Source: Botryococcus braunii
Lineage: Eukaryota; Chlorophyta; Trebouxiophyceae
Reading direction: 5' to 3'
Assembly (NCBI GenBank): GCA_002005505.1
Contig: KV908474.1
Location: 50,001 to 85,000, forward strand
DNA length: 35,000 nucleotides
Positions 1 through 8,579 of the stretch are shown here, piece by piece (the stretch's first letter is position 1; each line of letters opens with the position of its first letter). Below the pieces are notes generated by a model that saw only the letters and a list, made by a program, of their open reading frames with translations, had not been told where the DNA came from and ran no database searches. A program made the translations under genes and the position numbers.

Positions 1-208
1 ATTGTCATAGAAGTGAGTATGGAATTTCTAGCCCCAAACCACGCTCAGCGATGCCCGGCCACCAATTGCCCTCTTGCAGCTCCCTCTCTCTGCTCTCGGC
101 AGGGGGGTTTGAGGTGGTGGAGAAAGTCCTAGCAAAGCGCTGAGAGTCGAAGTGTCCGTAGCGTGGAAATTTTGCGGGGGGAAGGGTACATTTGGTCTAA
201 ATATTAAT
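1..208. other. flank left of the nested retrotransposons
   Basis: I see no supported gene here. Short open frames on both strands show no recognisable motif. The sequence ends at the AAAAG target duplication of element B, so it is the old host target joined to the sequence after 14591. The sequence beyond 14591 leads into a gypsy relic, so this stretch may be part of that relic's terminal repeat or flank, but nothing in it proves that. Confidence 0.4.
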
Positions 209-213
209 AAAAG
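209..213. repeat. target-site duplication of element B, left copy
   Basis: AAAAG directly before the TG of the left LTR, repeated exactly at 14587-14591 after the CA of the right LTR. Five base pairs is the usual duplication size for Ty1/copia integrases. It shows that both LTRs belong to one insertion even though they are over 13 kb apart. Confidence 0.85.
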
Positions 214-946
214 TGTTATAATAGTGAAAGAGCATTTTGGTGCCTTTCCCTCAGAAGAGTAATAGTGGCCAGACCAGCTCGGATTAACCAGCGGGAACAT
301 TCATTAGAATGAGTAATAGGTGGCAGAACCTAGGAGTTCTGCCAGAATCAATCTTGATCAATTTCACATAGATTAGGGAGAATGAGGTAATTGGACACGG
401 TTTGCTTGAGAGGATTTATGACGCCGGCGTGCAAGGGCGAGGCACTTGATTGGGACATTAAAGGCACTTCGGGTGCTTATCTCTTGACTGTTGCCTATCA
501 AGTCCTCATTCATATTCGGTCACTGCTTGTTCTCCTACACACAACAAGAGTGCCGACGAGCTAATCACCCTTCGTGCCCGGGTCATACAGGTAATCTGAC
601 GTTGAGTGACAGAAGCCTCATTGACAATTGGTTAGGAAGAGGTCTAGATAATGTTATTAAGTTGGTGCTAATGCTTTTGCTCATTGAACACTAATAATGC
701 AGACTATCGGTAGTTGCGTAGATTAAGTAGTTTGAGTTATGAAGTGATGAGAGAAAGCAAGTAGCATTGTAATGACTTGATTGGGACATTAAAGGCACTT
801 CGGGTGCTTATCTCTTGACTGTTGCCTATCAAGTCCTCATTCATATTCGGTCACTGCTTGTTCTCCTACACACAACAAGAGTGCCGACGAGCTAATCACC
901 CTTTGTGCCCGGGTCATACAGGAAACGCCAAGCTCAGAAGTGTTCA
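214..946 (+). repeat. 5' LTR of element B (733 bp)
   Basis: Begins TGTTATAATAG and ends AGAAGTGTTCA, so it has TG...CA ends. It matches 13854-14586 at the same length. It contains an internal direct repeat of about 148 bp, 444-591 and 775-922, offset 331 bp, with one mismatch in this copy (ttcgtg versus tttgtg). The upstream copy runs into CAG|GTAATC and the downstream copy into CAG|GAAAC. The U3/R/U5 borders cannot be placed from sequence alone. Confidence 0.93.
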
Positions 947-961
947 GGTTATGGGCCCACC
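947..961 (+). promoter_or_regulatory. primer-binding site of element B (initiator tRNA-Met anticodon arm)
   Basis: GGTTATGGGCCCACC lies directly after the LTR. It is the reverse complement of the anticodon stem-loop of eukaryotic initiator tRNA-Met (GGGCCCAUAACC), not of a tRNA 3' end (no leading TGG). Drosophila copia is known to prime from the 5' half of this tRNA in the same way. Element A has the same site at 7866-7880. Confidence 0.8.
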
Positions 962-1005
962 GACTCTTATGCGGGGCATGTATGACTCGAGCAAAGTAAT
1001 CTGCA

Positions 1006-1530
1006 ATGGCGCGAAAGAGGCAAAGCGGACGCATGAGCACGGGCGGAGGTAGACCTCCTCCTCCTCCACCTCCTCCTCCAACATATAACGAGCGAAGAAA
1101 GGCAGGAGGAGAGAAAGGACCACGAACGATTGAAGAAAGAGCATTTCTGGTAAAGGACTTCGTCAACGAAGCTCACGGACGGGGAGCACTCACGCCTCCT
1201 CAGTGGTTCCAAGATCGCTTTCCCATATATCCAGCCTATAAATTTACACTGTGGGAAGTTTCGTTCATCAACGGAGAGCCGGGATATCTGACACGCGCAA
1301 TCTTTGAGAGGTGCCTACAGCAAACGGGAGGACCATCACACGAAGCATATTGGACAGAGAAGGCAGCCTACGCAGCCATTGAGTTAGCTTTGAGCAGCCT
1401 GGGAGACGACTTTATTGACAGACTAATTCTCTACAGCGAGGGCGAGTTCCACGTGGACGAGTGGGTCACAGAGGACGACAGTGAGGACGAGGACGGAGAC
1501 TCCAGACTGTCAGAGAGGAGCGACGACTGA
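1006..1530 (+). CDS. extra ORF upstream of gag in element B, 174 aa, unknown function
   Basis: Open frame of 174 codons between the primer-binding site and gag. It starts ATGGCGCGAAAG, with a second in-frame Met at residue 10. The N terminus is basic, followed by nine prolines (residues 17-25), a middle with predicted helical character (about 45-145), and a strongly acidic Ser/Asp/Glu tail from about residue 150. I recognise no known domain. The TGA at 1528-1530 is followed after 15 nt by the gag ATG at 1546 in the same reading frame, so the two could be one protein through stop readthrough or an old stop mutation. Element A has no comparable ORF in its leader. It could be an accessory protein, an N-terminal Gag extension, or captured host sequence. 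The frame is certain, expression is not. Confidence 0.6.
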   Translation: MARKRQSGRMSTGGGRPPPPPPPPPTYNERRKAGGEKGPRTIEERAFLVKDFVNEAHGRGALTPPQWFQDRFPIYPAYKFTLWEVSFINGEPGYLTRAIFERCLQQTGGPSHEAYWTEKAAYAAIELALSSLGDDFIDRLILYSEGEFHVDEWVTEDDSEDEDGDSRLSERSDD

Positions 1531-1545
1531 CCAGCACCAAACAGC

Positions 1546-1563
1546 ATGAAGAAGAAGGGTACC
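1546..1563 (+). pseudogene. first six codons of element B gag-pol, cut by insertion of A
   Basis: The ATG at 1546, in context AACAGCATGAAG, opens a frame that is still open when read directly into 8580. The five bases GTACC at its end are the target copied on insertion of element A. The rest of gag lies 7 kb away, so this start can no longer serve it. The stop of the upstream ORF is only 15 nt away in the same frame. Confidence 0.75.
1559..1563. repeat. target-site duplication of element A, left copy
   Basis: GTACC, repeated at 8575-8579 beyond the far LTR of element A. It lies inside codons 5-6 of element B gag, which fixes the order of the two insertions. Confidence 0.9.
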
Positions 1564-2257
1564 TGTGAAAGGTTATGGGCAATCGACTTTCCCTGTACAA
1601 AGCAGACAGGTCGTCAATAGACGAAGTTACTCCAGCTACAGTCCGTACGACTGTCTGCTGAGTGCCACACACAACTGTCGGACAAGACTAGCATCTGGTG
1701 ATGCCCAGCATCTTTCACAACCAGTTCCGTTACATCATTATCTTGTACACAAGCACCGATCAAGCAATCACTAGATAAGGCTCTAGACGGCTACGTTCAA
1801 GTACATGCCTATACTCCCTGAAGTCACTGTCCCTTATCTGTTTGAGTGACTACAGGGTACACTAAGCTTGTTCACTCTCACAATAGCAACAATGATACAA
1901 CACACACTGCCGCACCGTACCTGTACAAAGCAGACAGGTCGTCAATAGACGAAGTTACTCCAGCTACAGTCCGTACGACTGTCTGCTGAGTGCCACACAC
2001 AACTGTCGGACAAGACTAGCATCTGGTGATGCCCAGCATCTTTCACAACCAGTTGGTATTCACTCCGGTGGGGCAGCCTTAAGAGTTCATCCGACAAACG
2101 TGTGATCTAGATAGGATTGTACCTTATGTTCGAAAACGTCCAGAATCTGCCGTGTCTCAAGGTACCTTATGTTCTCAATGGACCCATATCCTAATAGTGC
2201 ACACATGAAGATCACTTAAAGCACAAGGCATTCAATAATAATGTTCAGAACTCAACA
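1564..2257 (-). repeat. 3' LTR of element A (694 bp)
   Basis: On the minus strand it begins TGTTGAGTTCTGAAC at 2257 and ends CCTTTCACA at 1564. It looks identical to 7881-8574. It has an internal direct repeat of 135 bp at 1592-1726 and 1920-2054, offset 328 bp. Read on the element's strand, the upstream copy ends CAG|GTACGG and the downstream copy CAG|GGAAAG, a layout parallel to the LTR of element B although the sequences differ. The short motif GTACCTTATGTT also occurs twice (around 2117 and 2161). Confidence 0.93.
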
Positions 2258-2270
2258 CTTCCCCTTGCCT
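2258..2270 (-). promoter_or_regulatory. polypurine tract of element A
   Basis: AGGCAAGGGGAAG on the minus strand abuts the TG of the 3' LTR and lies seven bases after the gag-pol stop. The same AGGCAAGGGGAAG precedes the 3' LTR of element B, so plus-strand priming is conserved between the two. Confidence 0.8.
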
Positions 2271-2277
2271 GCATGCT

Positions 2278-5200
2278 TTAAGTGTATCTTCTCAAACCTA
2301 GTGAATCACGATGACCAACAAACACGGGCTTGGCAAGTGGCTTGGTCATAATGTCAGCCACATTGCGTGCAGATTCCACATAGAGGATATCTACCTGCCC
2401 AAGTGCCATAGCTTCCCTAGCGTAGTGGAAGCTTACTGCAACGTGCTTTGTGAATTTGGAATACAGGGGGTTCCGTAAATTAGAAATGCATCCTTGGTTG
2501 TCACAGAAAATTTTGACCCTCCAAGGTGCAGCCCCTATCTCTTCCAAGAAGCCCCTTAGCCAGTTGGCTTCCTTCACAATATGGCCAGCTGCCATAAACT
2601 CAGCTTGCACAGTTGAGGTAGCAACTGAGCTCTGCTTCTTGCTTCCCCAAACCACGGCACTACCATAGACTGATAGAACATAGCCAGTGGTGGAATACCT
2701 GTGGTCCAGGTCCCCAGCATAGTCGGCATCAACATAGCCTTCTAGCTCAGGGCCCTTTCCACCCAGAGTAAGAGCTAACTCTCTGGTATCTCTCAAGTAC
2801 TTCAGCACTCGAATGGCCTCATTCCAGTGTGAGGTAGTGGGTGTCATTCTATACCTTGACAACACTCCAACAGCCTGAGAAATGTCAGGCCGGGTCGTAT
2901 TGGCTATGTACAGTAACGATCCAATTAACTCGCAGTATCGATGACCAGGTGGCAGAGGGGTACCAGCCCCATGTGACATACCATCTGAGGACTCGGGTCT
3001 GCTGCTAGCCACGAAGTCCTTGGACATGGGGGTATCAACCCCACGTCCATCATCAGCAACGCCAAACTTCTCCACAAGAGCATCAATCTTGGGAGTGCAA
3101 CTCATGGAAATAGTGCCCTGAACTCTATTGCGTAGGACCTGACACCCCAGGAAATCATTCACCTCTCCCAAATCATGGATGGTGAAGTCCTTCTTCAATA
3201 ACTCTTTCCCCCACTCAATCTCTGCAACCACTCTGGCAACTATGAGAAGATCATCGACATAAACAAGAATAAACGACAGATTACCATCAGGGGCCCTCCT
3301 GATGTATACCCCAGCGTCGCTCTTGCACACACTATACCCCATCACGCTCAACTTGTCGCTCAAGGTCTTGTGCCAAGCCCGTGGGGCTTGCTTAAGACCG
3401 TAGAGTGCCTTCCTGAGCTTGCACACAACTCTCGTGTTGCCATTCTCAAATCCTGGTGGTTGGGTTACATAGACCTCTTCCTCCAACTCCCCATTGAGAA
3501 AAGCTGTCTTGATATCCACTTGGTGGATCTCAAGATTTTGTGTGGCAGCCACTGCCAGCACAGCTCTCCTAGCACCATAGCTGCTGGTAGGTGCAAAAAC
3601 CTCACCAACATCTATACCAGGAATCTGTCTGCAACCCTGGGCAACCAATCTTGCTTTAAACCGAGTGACATTCCCATGTGCATCGTTTTTTGTAGAAAAA
3701 ATCCAATGAACAGGGATAACTTTCTGCCCATGGGGTCTTTCCACATACTGCATAACCTCATGGGTGTCTAAAGACTCCATCTCCTCTTGCATTGCCTGCT
3801 GCCAAAACTCCCACTGAGGTGAGCGCTGGGCTTCCCTCAAGTTTGAGGGCACGTGAACTTTTCCCAACGTGACAGAAGGTACACTCTGTACCTTATGCTG
3901 TGGTGCAGCAGGGCTGTCAGCCTTACTGATGCTGTTCCCTTCTCTCTCTCTCTCTCCCTGGTTGCCAGAATAAGGTACATTATGTACCTTATGCTGGGAC
4001 TGGGCAGTACTGCCGGGATTATCTGATTCCTTCTCAAGTCTCTCTCTCTCTCCTTGACTACTGGACTCATGTGCAGCACCCTTACATTCTCGCACCTTCC
4101 GCAATGCAGAGGGGAGCAGCAGCTCTCTCTCTCTCCTGGACTCACACTTGGGCACACTACCCAGACTTGCCTGAGCTGCGCCTACAATGTCAGCCTGCAC
4201 ACCATAAGCATGACTAGCCAGTGACTGGGATTGGGCACCAGCTTCCCCTACTGCTGGCATGTCTAACCCACTGCTCTCATCTCTTACATCTGCACCGAAC
4301 ATAGCCTCGACTGTCTCAACCTGCCCCTGCATATCAGGGAGACCAACCATGTTTGGCTCACTCACAATTGCCTGACCTGGGTCAGGGGCATGCAATGGGA
4401 TGTCAGAATGCTCTCTCCTAGCCACGCGCTGTACATAACGCTGCTCCCTTGTAAGGGTGGTCCCTGGAGGAAGGGGAATTTGTGACTTCCCCTGCATTCG
4501 CAACCCCTCTTGTACCTTCTGCATTTTTTCTACCTGGGATTGAGTTTCTACACCCCCCCTGGCCAGATTCTGCATATGCTCAAGCACCGACCACGAGTGC
4601 TGAGATGGTTCTGGGGTCCCAACAGTAGAATCCAGGCTGGTGGGGTTTCCTTGGTCATGTGCTGCTGTGGTCCCGTCTCCAGACTGATCCCCAGCACAAA
4701 GTCCAGAGGTCCCAGGAGCCCCAGTGGAAAGCGTCTCCACTCCATGGTCATCCTCCTCATCCCAGAACGTGGGTGGAGCAGCAGAGGGAATTGCTTGAGG
4801 CGTTGCCAGATTCTCACTGCCAAGGGGGGGTGATATCCTAGAATCATAGACAGACCCAGGCTGGACCTTTGATAGACCCACTCTCTCAGCCCCCCTCAAG
4901 TGCTCGATAAAGCTGACGTCCCTACTCTCCTTCCACACTCCATTCCCCACGTACACACGATACGCTTTAGACTGGGGACAATAACCAGTAAACATCCCAG
5001 GGATGGTCTTGGGCCCAAAAACAGACCTTTGGCCACTGGGAATGTGCACATGGGCTACACAGCCAAACGTGCGCAGCACAGACACATCAGGTTTGACACC
5101 AAAGAATAATTCCATGGGGGTCAGGGACCTGCCTGAAGTAGGACCCACATTGTAGAGGAGGGTAGCTGTCTCAAGCGACTCCTTCCAAAGGGAGGGGTCT

Positions 5201-7401
5201 GCTGCAGCATGGACCAACAGAGTCCTTGTTCGCTCCTTCAGGGTCCTATTCATCCTCTCCGCCACCCCATTCTGCTGAGGCGTGTAGGGCGCTGAGGACT
5301 CCATCTTAGTGCCCTGCTGAGCACAAAACTCTTTGAATTGCTGGTTCAGGAACTCTGAACCCCTGTCAGTCCTCACACACTTCACAACCGTGCCTCGTTG
5401 GGTCTGCCAAAAACGGAGCAGGTCTATCACAGCCTTTGGGATGCCATCCTTTGACTTCACAGGCAGTGAGGCAACTTGGTGTGAACTTTCATCCACTACA
5501 GTGACCCAATATCGTTCACCTGTGATGGCAGGAGGTGATATGGGACCCACAGTATCCACATGGACTCTATCGAGTGGGTGATGTGCAGGCCTGGAAGATA
5601 CAGGGAAAGGAGGTCTGGAGTGTTTCCCTTGTATACACGATTCACAGTGCTTGGGGCACTCAGAGCAGGGAGCAAGGGAGATATTGATTCCTGTAACCAG
5701 ATCTTCCTTGGAGAACCTCTGCATGCTGCTGGCACCAGGATGACCTAACCTAGCATGCCACAGAGATCTCTCGCTACACACGTGTCCTTTCCTAAGATGA
5801 GACGCCTCAGCCATGTGATCAATATGTCTGCAGCCAACTTGCTGCCCTCTGACAGGACTAACAAACTCCAAAAAAAACAGACCTCGTGCGCGGGTGATAT
5901 CTCCACACCACCCTTCAGGTCCCTTCATGGCTGTGTAACCACCTGCAGTGTCAGTCAGGAAAGATGCTCCATCCTGAATTGCACCAGTGACTGAAATGAG
6001 GTTGGTATGCGCAGAAGGAACACACTGCACATTGTGCAGCCAGAATACTTCGTGCCTTGCATTCACAAGGCATACAGACCCAGATGCAATGATTCCTCCC
6101 TTGGCGTCTGAGGTTGCCAAGTGCAGAGGAAGAGGCTGTCTATGCATAACTGGATTATGGAGCAATGAGAGATCATTGACTATATGCACAGAGGCACCAC
6201 TATCTATTAACCAAGATGTGCTGCTAGCTCCATGCGAAGTTGGGGCAAGCACATTGAGAGAGATAAACATCGCCTCACCAGAAGGAGGGGGTGGAGGTGG
6301 TAAATGCCACCCCGGAAACGTGTGTTGACTTGTTGGATAGTTATATGCTGAAGGAGGTCCAGGGCTGGAAGCGGATGAAGGCGGGCCACCCCGGCCAGAT
6401 CCATGGTCCCACCAGGCTTGAGGAGACGACTGTGGGCCTCCCTGGCCCCAGTAAGCTGCAGGCCCAACGCTTGCCGCTTGCATGTTTTGATGCAGAGCCT
6501 GCAGCTGCCTGAGCGGTCCGCAGTCAGTCATGAAGTGGCCCTTTGCCTTGCAGAAGTGGCATGTAAGCTCCTCTCTGGGCCTTCTTGCCCTGCCAGGTCC
6601 ACGCCCCCTGCCACCAAAAGTAGTTGCAGAGGGGCCAGCGGGAGGCTGTTCGTTTGCTGGTAGTGCTGCTCCAACTCCCGGTACTGCTCCCACTCCTGGT
6701 GCAGCTCCAGCGCTTGATGACGCTCCAGCTACCCCCCCAGAGGGACCAGCCACTGCTGCAGCTGCCATGGCCTGAGGTGTTCCCTCTGCAGGTGGGTCCT
6801 TGTACCCACGGCTGGCTGCGGCGCGCAGGATTCTTTGAATCAGCTCCAATGGCGGCTTGTCGGTTGCCATAACCTCCAGGGACTCGAGCCTCAGCACAGG
6901 AGGGAGGCCCTTCACCATCAGCTCCCCAACATTGTGGTCCAAGAGGATGAACGCGTTGTTTCTGAGACTTGTAGCCAGATCCATCATTCTGTAGAGGTAG
7001 ACCTTGAGTGTCTCCCCTGTCTTGATGCCCTGCTCCATTTCCTTGTACCACTCAAGGTTGATGTCTTGGTTGCTCCCTCCAGTGTGACTGTTCTTCACCC
7101 ACGCGATGAAGTCGAACGCTGCTTTGTGGCATGAGATCTGAGAATGCCAGATGACTGGAACTGACTGGATCAGCCACTGCTTGATGGCTGAGTTCTCCAC
7201 CGACCCTGGCATTGGCCTCTCCAAAGCCGCTCTGACCCCCTTGGTGTTTGCGCACGCCTCCAAATTTTCATACCAAAATTCAAAATTGCGCCCTCCATCA
7301 TCAAGCATGACAGTCATCTTTGGATTAGAGGTATTGGGGATGTAGGCTGCCTTGTCAATCTCCACCTTTGGTTCTGCAGTGGCTGATTGTGTCCCGGTCA
7401 T
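2278..7401 (-). CDS. gag-pol polyprotein of copia element A, 1707 aa, intact
   Basis: Makes the Gag shell and, after cleavage, the enzymes that copy and insert the element. Order seen: copia-type Gag in roughly the first 250 residues; CCHC zinc knuckle (C281, C284, H289, C294); aspartic protease with DSG at 400-402; pre-integrase motif LWHARLGHPG from 547; integrase D616, D679, E715, with 35 residues between the last two as in DD35E; a long low-complexity spacer rich in Ser, Gln and ERERE runs (about 855-1200); reverse transcriptase with YVDD at 1381-1384; RNase H with D1558 in YVDADYAGD. Length is somewhat above the usual 1300-1450 because of the spacer. The start ATG follows a 464-nt leader. 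Gag and Pol are in one frame with no frameshift, as in most plant copia elements. All key residues are present. Confidence 0.95.
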   Translation of the reverse strand: MTGTQSATAEPKVEIDKAAYIPNTSNPKMTVMLDDGGRNFEFWYENLEACANTKGVRAALERPMPGSVENSAIKQWLIQSVPVIWHSQISCHKAAFDFIAWVKNSHTGGSNQDINLEWYKEMEQGIKTGETLKVYLYRMMDLATSLRNNAFILLDHNVGELMVKGLPPVLRLESLEVMATDKPPLELIQRILRAAASRGYKDPPAEGTPQAMAAAAVAGPSGGVAGASSSAGAAPGVGAVPGVGAALPANEQPPAGPSATTFGGRGRGPGRARRPREELTCHFCKAKGHFMTDCGPLRQLQALHQNMQAASVGPAAYWGQGGPQSSPQAWWDHGSGRGGPPSSASSPGPPSAYNYPTSQHTFPGWHLPPPPPPSGEAMFISLNVLAPTSHGASSTSWLIDSGASVHIVNDLSLLHNPVMHRQPLPLHLATSDAKGGIIASGSVCLVNARHEVFWLHNVQCVPSAHTNLISVTGAIQDGASFLTDTAGGYTAMKGPEGWCGDITRARGLFFLEFVSPVRGQQVGCRHIDHMAEASHLRKGHVCSERSLWHARLGHPGASSMQRFSKEDLVTGINISLAPCSECPKHCESCIQGKHSRPPFPVSSRPAHHPLDRVHVDTVGPISPPAITGERYWVTVVDESSHQVASLPVKSKDGIPKAVIDLLRFWQTQRGTVVKCVRTDRGSEFLNQQFKEFCAQQGTKMESSAPYTPQQNGVAERMNRTLKERTRTLLVHAAADPSLWKESLETATLLYNVGPTSGRSLTPMELFFGVKPDVSVLRTFGCVAHVHIPSGQRSVFGPKTIPGMFTGYCPQSKAYRVYVGNGVWKESRDVSFIEHLRGAERVGLSKVQPGSVYDSRISPPLGSENLATPQAIPSAAPPTFWDEEDDHGVETLSTGAPGTSGLCAGDQSGDGTTAAHDQGNPTSLDSTVGTPEPSQHSWSVLEHMQNLARGGVETQSQVEKMQKVQEGLRMQGKSQIPLPPGTTLTREQRYVQRVARREHSDIPLHAPDPGQAIVSEPNMVGLPDMQGQVETVEAMFGADVRDESSGLDMPAVGEAGAQSQSLASHAYGVQADIVGAAQASLGSVPKCESRRERELLLPSALRKVRECKGAAHESSSQGERERLEKESDNPGSTAQSQHKVHNVPYSGNQGEREREGNSISKADSPAAPQHKVQSVPSVTLGKVHVPSNLREAQRSPQWEFWQQAMQEEMESLDTHEVMQYVERPHGQKVIPVHWIFSTKNDAHGNVTRFKARLVAQGCRQIPGIDVGEVFAPTSSYGARRAVLAVAATQNLEIHQVDIKTAFLNGELEEEVYVTQPPGFENGNTRVVCKLRKALYGLKQAPRAWHKTLSDKLSVMGYSVCKSDAGVYIRRAPDGNLSFILVYVDDLLIVARVVAEIEWGKELLKKDFTIHDLGEVNDFLGCQVLRNRVQGTISMSCTPKIDALVEKFGVADDGRGVDTPMSKDFVASSRPESSDGMSHGAGTPLPPGHRYCELIGSLLYIANTTRPDISQAVGVLSRYRMTPTTSHWNEAIRVLKYLRDTRELALTLGGKGPELEGYVDADYAGDLDHRYSTTGYVLSVYGSAVVWGSKKQSSVATSTVQAEFMAAGHIVKEANWLRGFLEEIGAAPWRVKIFCDNQGCISNLRNPLYSKFTKHVAVSFHYAREAMALGQVDILYVESARNVADIMTKPLAKPVFVGHRDSLGLRRYT

Positions 7402-7865
7402 AGACTGCCCTGGAGTGCCCCACTGACTTCTCCAGGTTGAGACATTGCTGTTTCACTGCTACTTTCCTTTTCTTTGCCCCTTTTTGTCATACTATTGTCA
7501 CTTCACCAGCCAAACTTACTCATAAACTTCTGGAATGCAGCAATACCCTACAATTCCCTCCATGTCATGGAAATTTACCAGCCAGTCTTGCACAGTAGTA
7601 GCAGATATGTTCCCCTCAGAAGTTTGCGCCGGAGTCCGGCCCGACTCACTCAGTGCTTCTAGACAACGTCTATGAATGATAAAGCACAGCTAAAACTTCA
7701 ATTATGAATTTCCCAGAAAGGTAAACTGTGAGTAAGATAATGGTCCTGGTACACTCGAGTTCCCTTGCGCCGCTGCGCCATGCTCGAGCTCCTTTGTTGA
7801 CGCTTACGTCTGACCCATCCGTAGACGACCTTCACTCCTGCTTTTACTTGGCTCAGCTGGAAGGG
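7402..7865 (-). other. untranslated leader of element A
   Basis: 464 bp between the primer-binding site and the gag-pol start. No open frame of note, unlike element B, which has a 174-codon ORF here. It contains alternating A+T-rich and C-rich stretches. A packaging signal would be expected here but is not recognisable. Confidence 0.5.
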
Positions 7866-7880
7866 CGTGGGCCCATAACC
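7866..7880 (-). promoter_or_regulatory. primer-binding site of element A (initiator tRNA-Met anticodon arm)
   Basis: On the minus strand GGTTATGGGCCCAC follows the last A of the 5' LTR. It is complementary to the anticodon arm of initiator tRNA-Met and identical over 14 bases to the site in element B. This implies half-tRNA priming as in Drosophila copia. Confidence 0.8.
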
Positions 7881-7897
7881 TGTGAAAGGTTATGGGC
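7871..7897 (-). repeat. perfect 10-bp inverted repeat across the U5/PBS junction of element A
   Basis: Arms GCCCATAACC (7871-7880 on the plus strand) and GGTTATGGGC (7888-7897) are separated by seven bases TGTGAAA. In the element RNA the last bases of U5 would pair with the primer-binding site. The U5 arm equals ten bases of the tRNA-Met anticodon arm itself. Element B lacks this arm. Confidence 0.75.
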
Positions 7898-8574
7898 AAT
7901 CGACTTTCCCTGTACAAAGCAGACAGGTCGTCAATAGACGAAGTTACTCCAGCTACAGTCCGTACGACTGTCTGCTGAGTGCCACACACAACTGTCGGAC
8001 AAGACTAGCATCTGGTGATGCCCAGCATCTTTCACAACCAGTTCCGTTACATCATTATCTTGTACACAAGCACCGATCAAGCAATCACTAGATAAGGCTC
8101 TAGACGGCTACGTTCAAGTACATGCCTATACTCCCTGAAGTCACTGTCCCTTATCTGTTTGAGTGACTACAGGGTACACTAAGCTTGTTCACTCTCACAA
8201 TAGCAACAATGATACAACACACACTGCCGCACCGTACCTGTACAAAGCAGACAGGTCGTCAATAGACGAAGTTACTCCAGCTACAGTCCGTACGACTGTC
8301 TGCTGAGTGCCACACACAACTGTCGGACAAGACTAGCATCTGGTGATGCCCAGCATCTTTCACAACCAGTTGGTATTCACTCCGGTGGGGCAGCCTTAAG
8401 AGTTCATCCGACAAACGTGTGATCTAGATAGGATTGTACCTTATGTTCGAAAACGTCCAGAATCTGCCGTGTCTCAAGGTACCTTATGTTCTCAATGGAC
8501 CCATATCCTAATAGTGCACACATGAAGATCACTTAAAGCACAAGGCATTCAATAATAATGTTCAGAACTCAACA
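7881..8574 (-). repeat. 5' LTR of element A (694 bp)
   Basis: Second copy of the 1564-2257 sequence with no difference that I could find. It contains the same internal 135-bp direct repeat at 7909-8043 and 8237-8371. The promoter of the element must lie in it; I could not place a TATA box with confidence. Confidence 0.93.
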
Positions 8575-8579
8575 GTACC
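8575..8579. repeat. target-site duplication of element A, right copy
   Basis: GTACC directly after the LTR end CAACA, matching 1559-1563. The gag frame of element B resumes at 8580. Confidence 0.9.

Larger units (their letters stand above)
1564..8574 (-). mobile_element. Ty1/copia LTR retrotransposon A (inner, intact)
   Basis: 7011-bp element on the minus strand. In its own direction: 5' LTR 8574-7881, primer-binding site 7880-7866, leader, gag-pol 7401-2278, polypurine tract 2270-2258, 3' LTR 2257-1564. It is flanked by GTACC duplications. I saw no difference between the two 694-bp LTRs on reading, and gag-pol has no stop or frameshift, so the insertion is recent and the element may be active. 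Its proteins are related to those of element B along their whole length but clearly diverged, so A did not arise from this copy of B. Confidence 0.95.

Noticed and set aside
491..694. Short open frames inside the LTRs (491-694, 822-1052, 14131-14334, 1565-1774, 7882-8091).
   Set aside because: They are identical between LTR copies only because the LTRs are repeats. There are no motifs, and some arise from the internal LTR duplication.
6524..7051. Open frames overlapping gag-pol of A and B in other frames (for example 6524-7051, 10764-11513).
   Set aside because: Shadow frames of the gag-pol coding sequence with composition dictated by the true frame.
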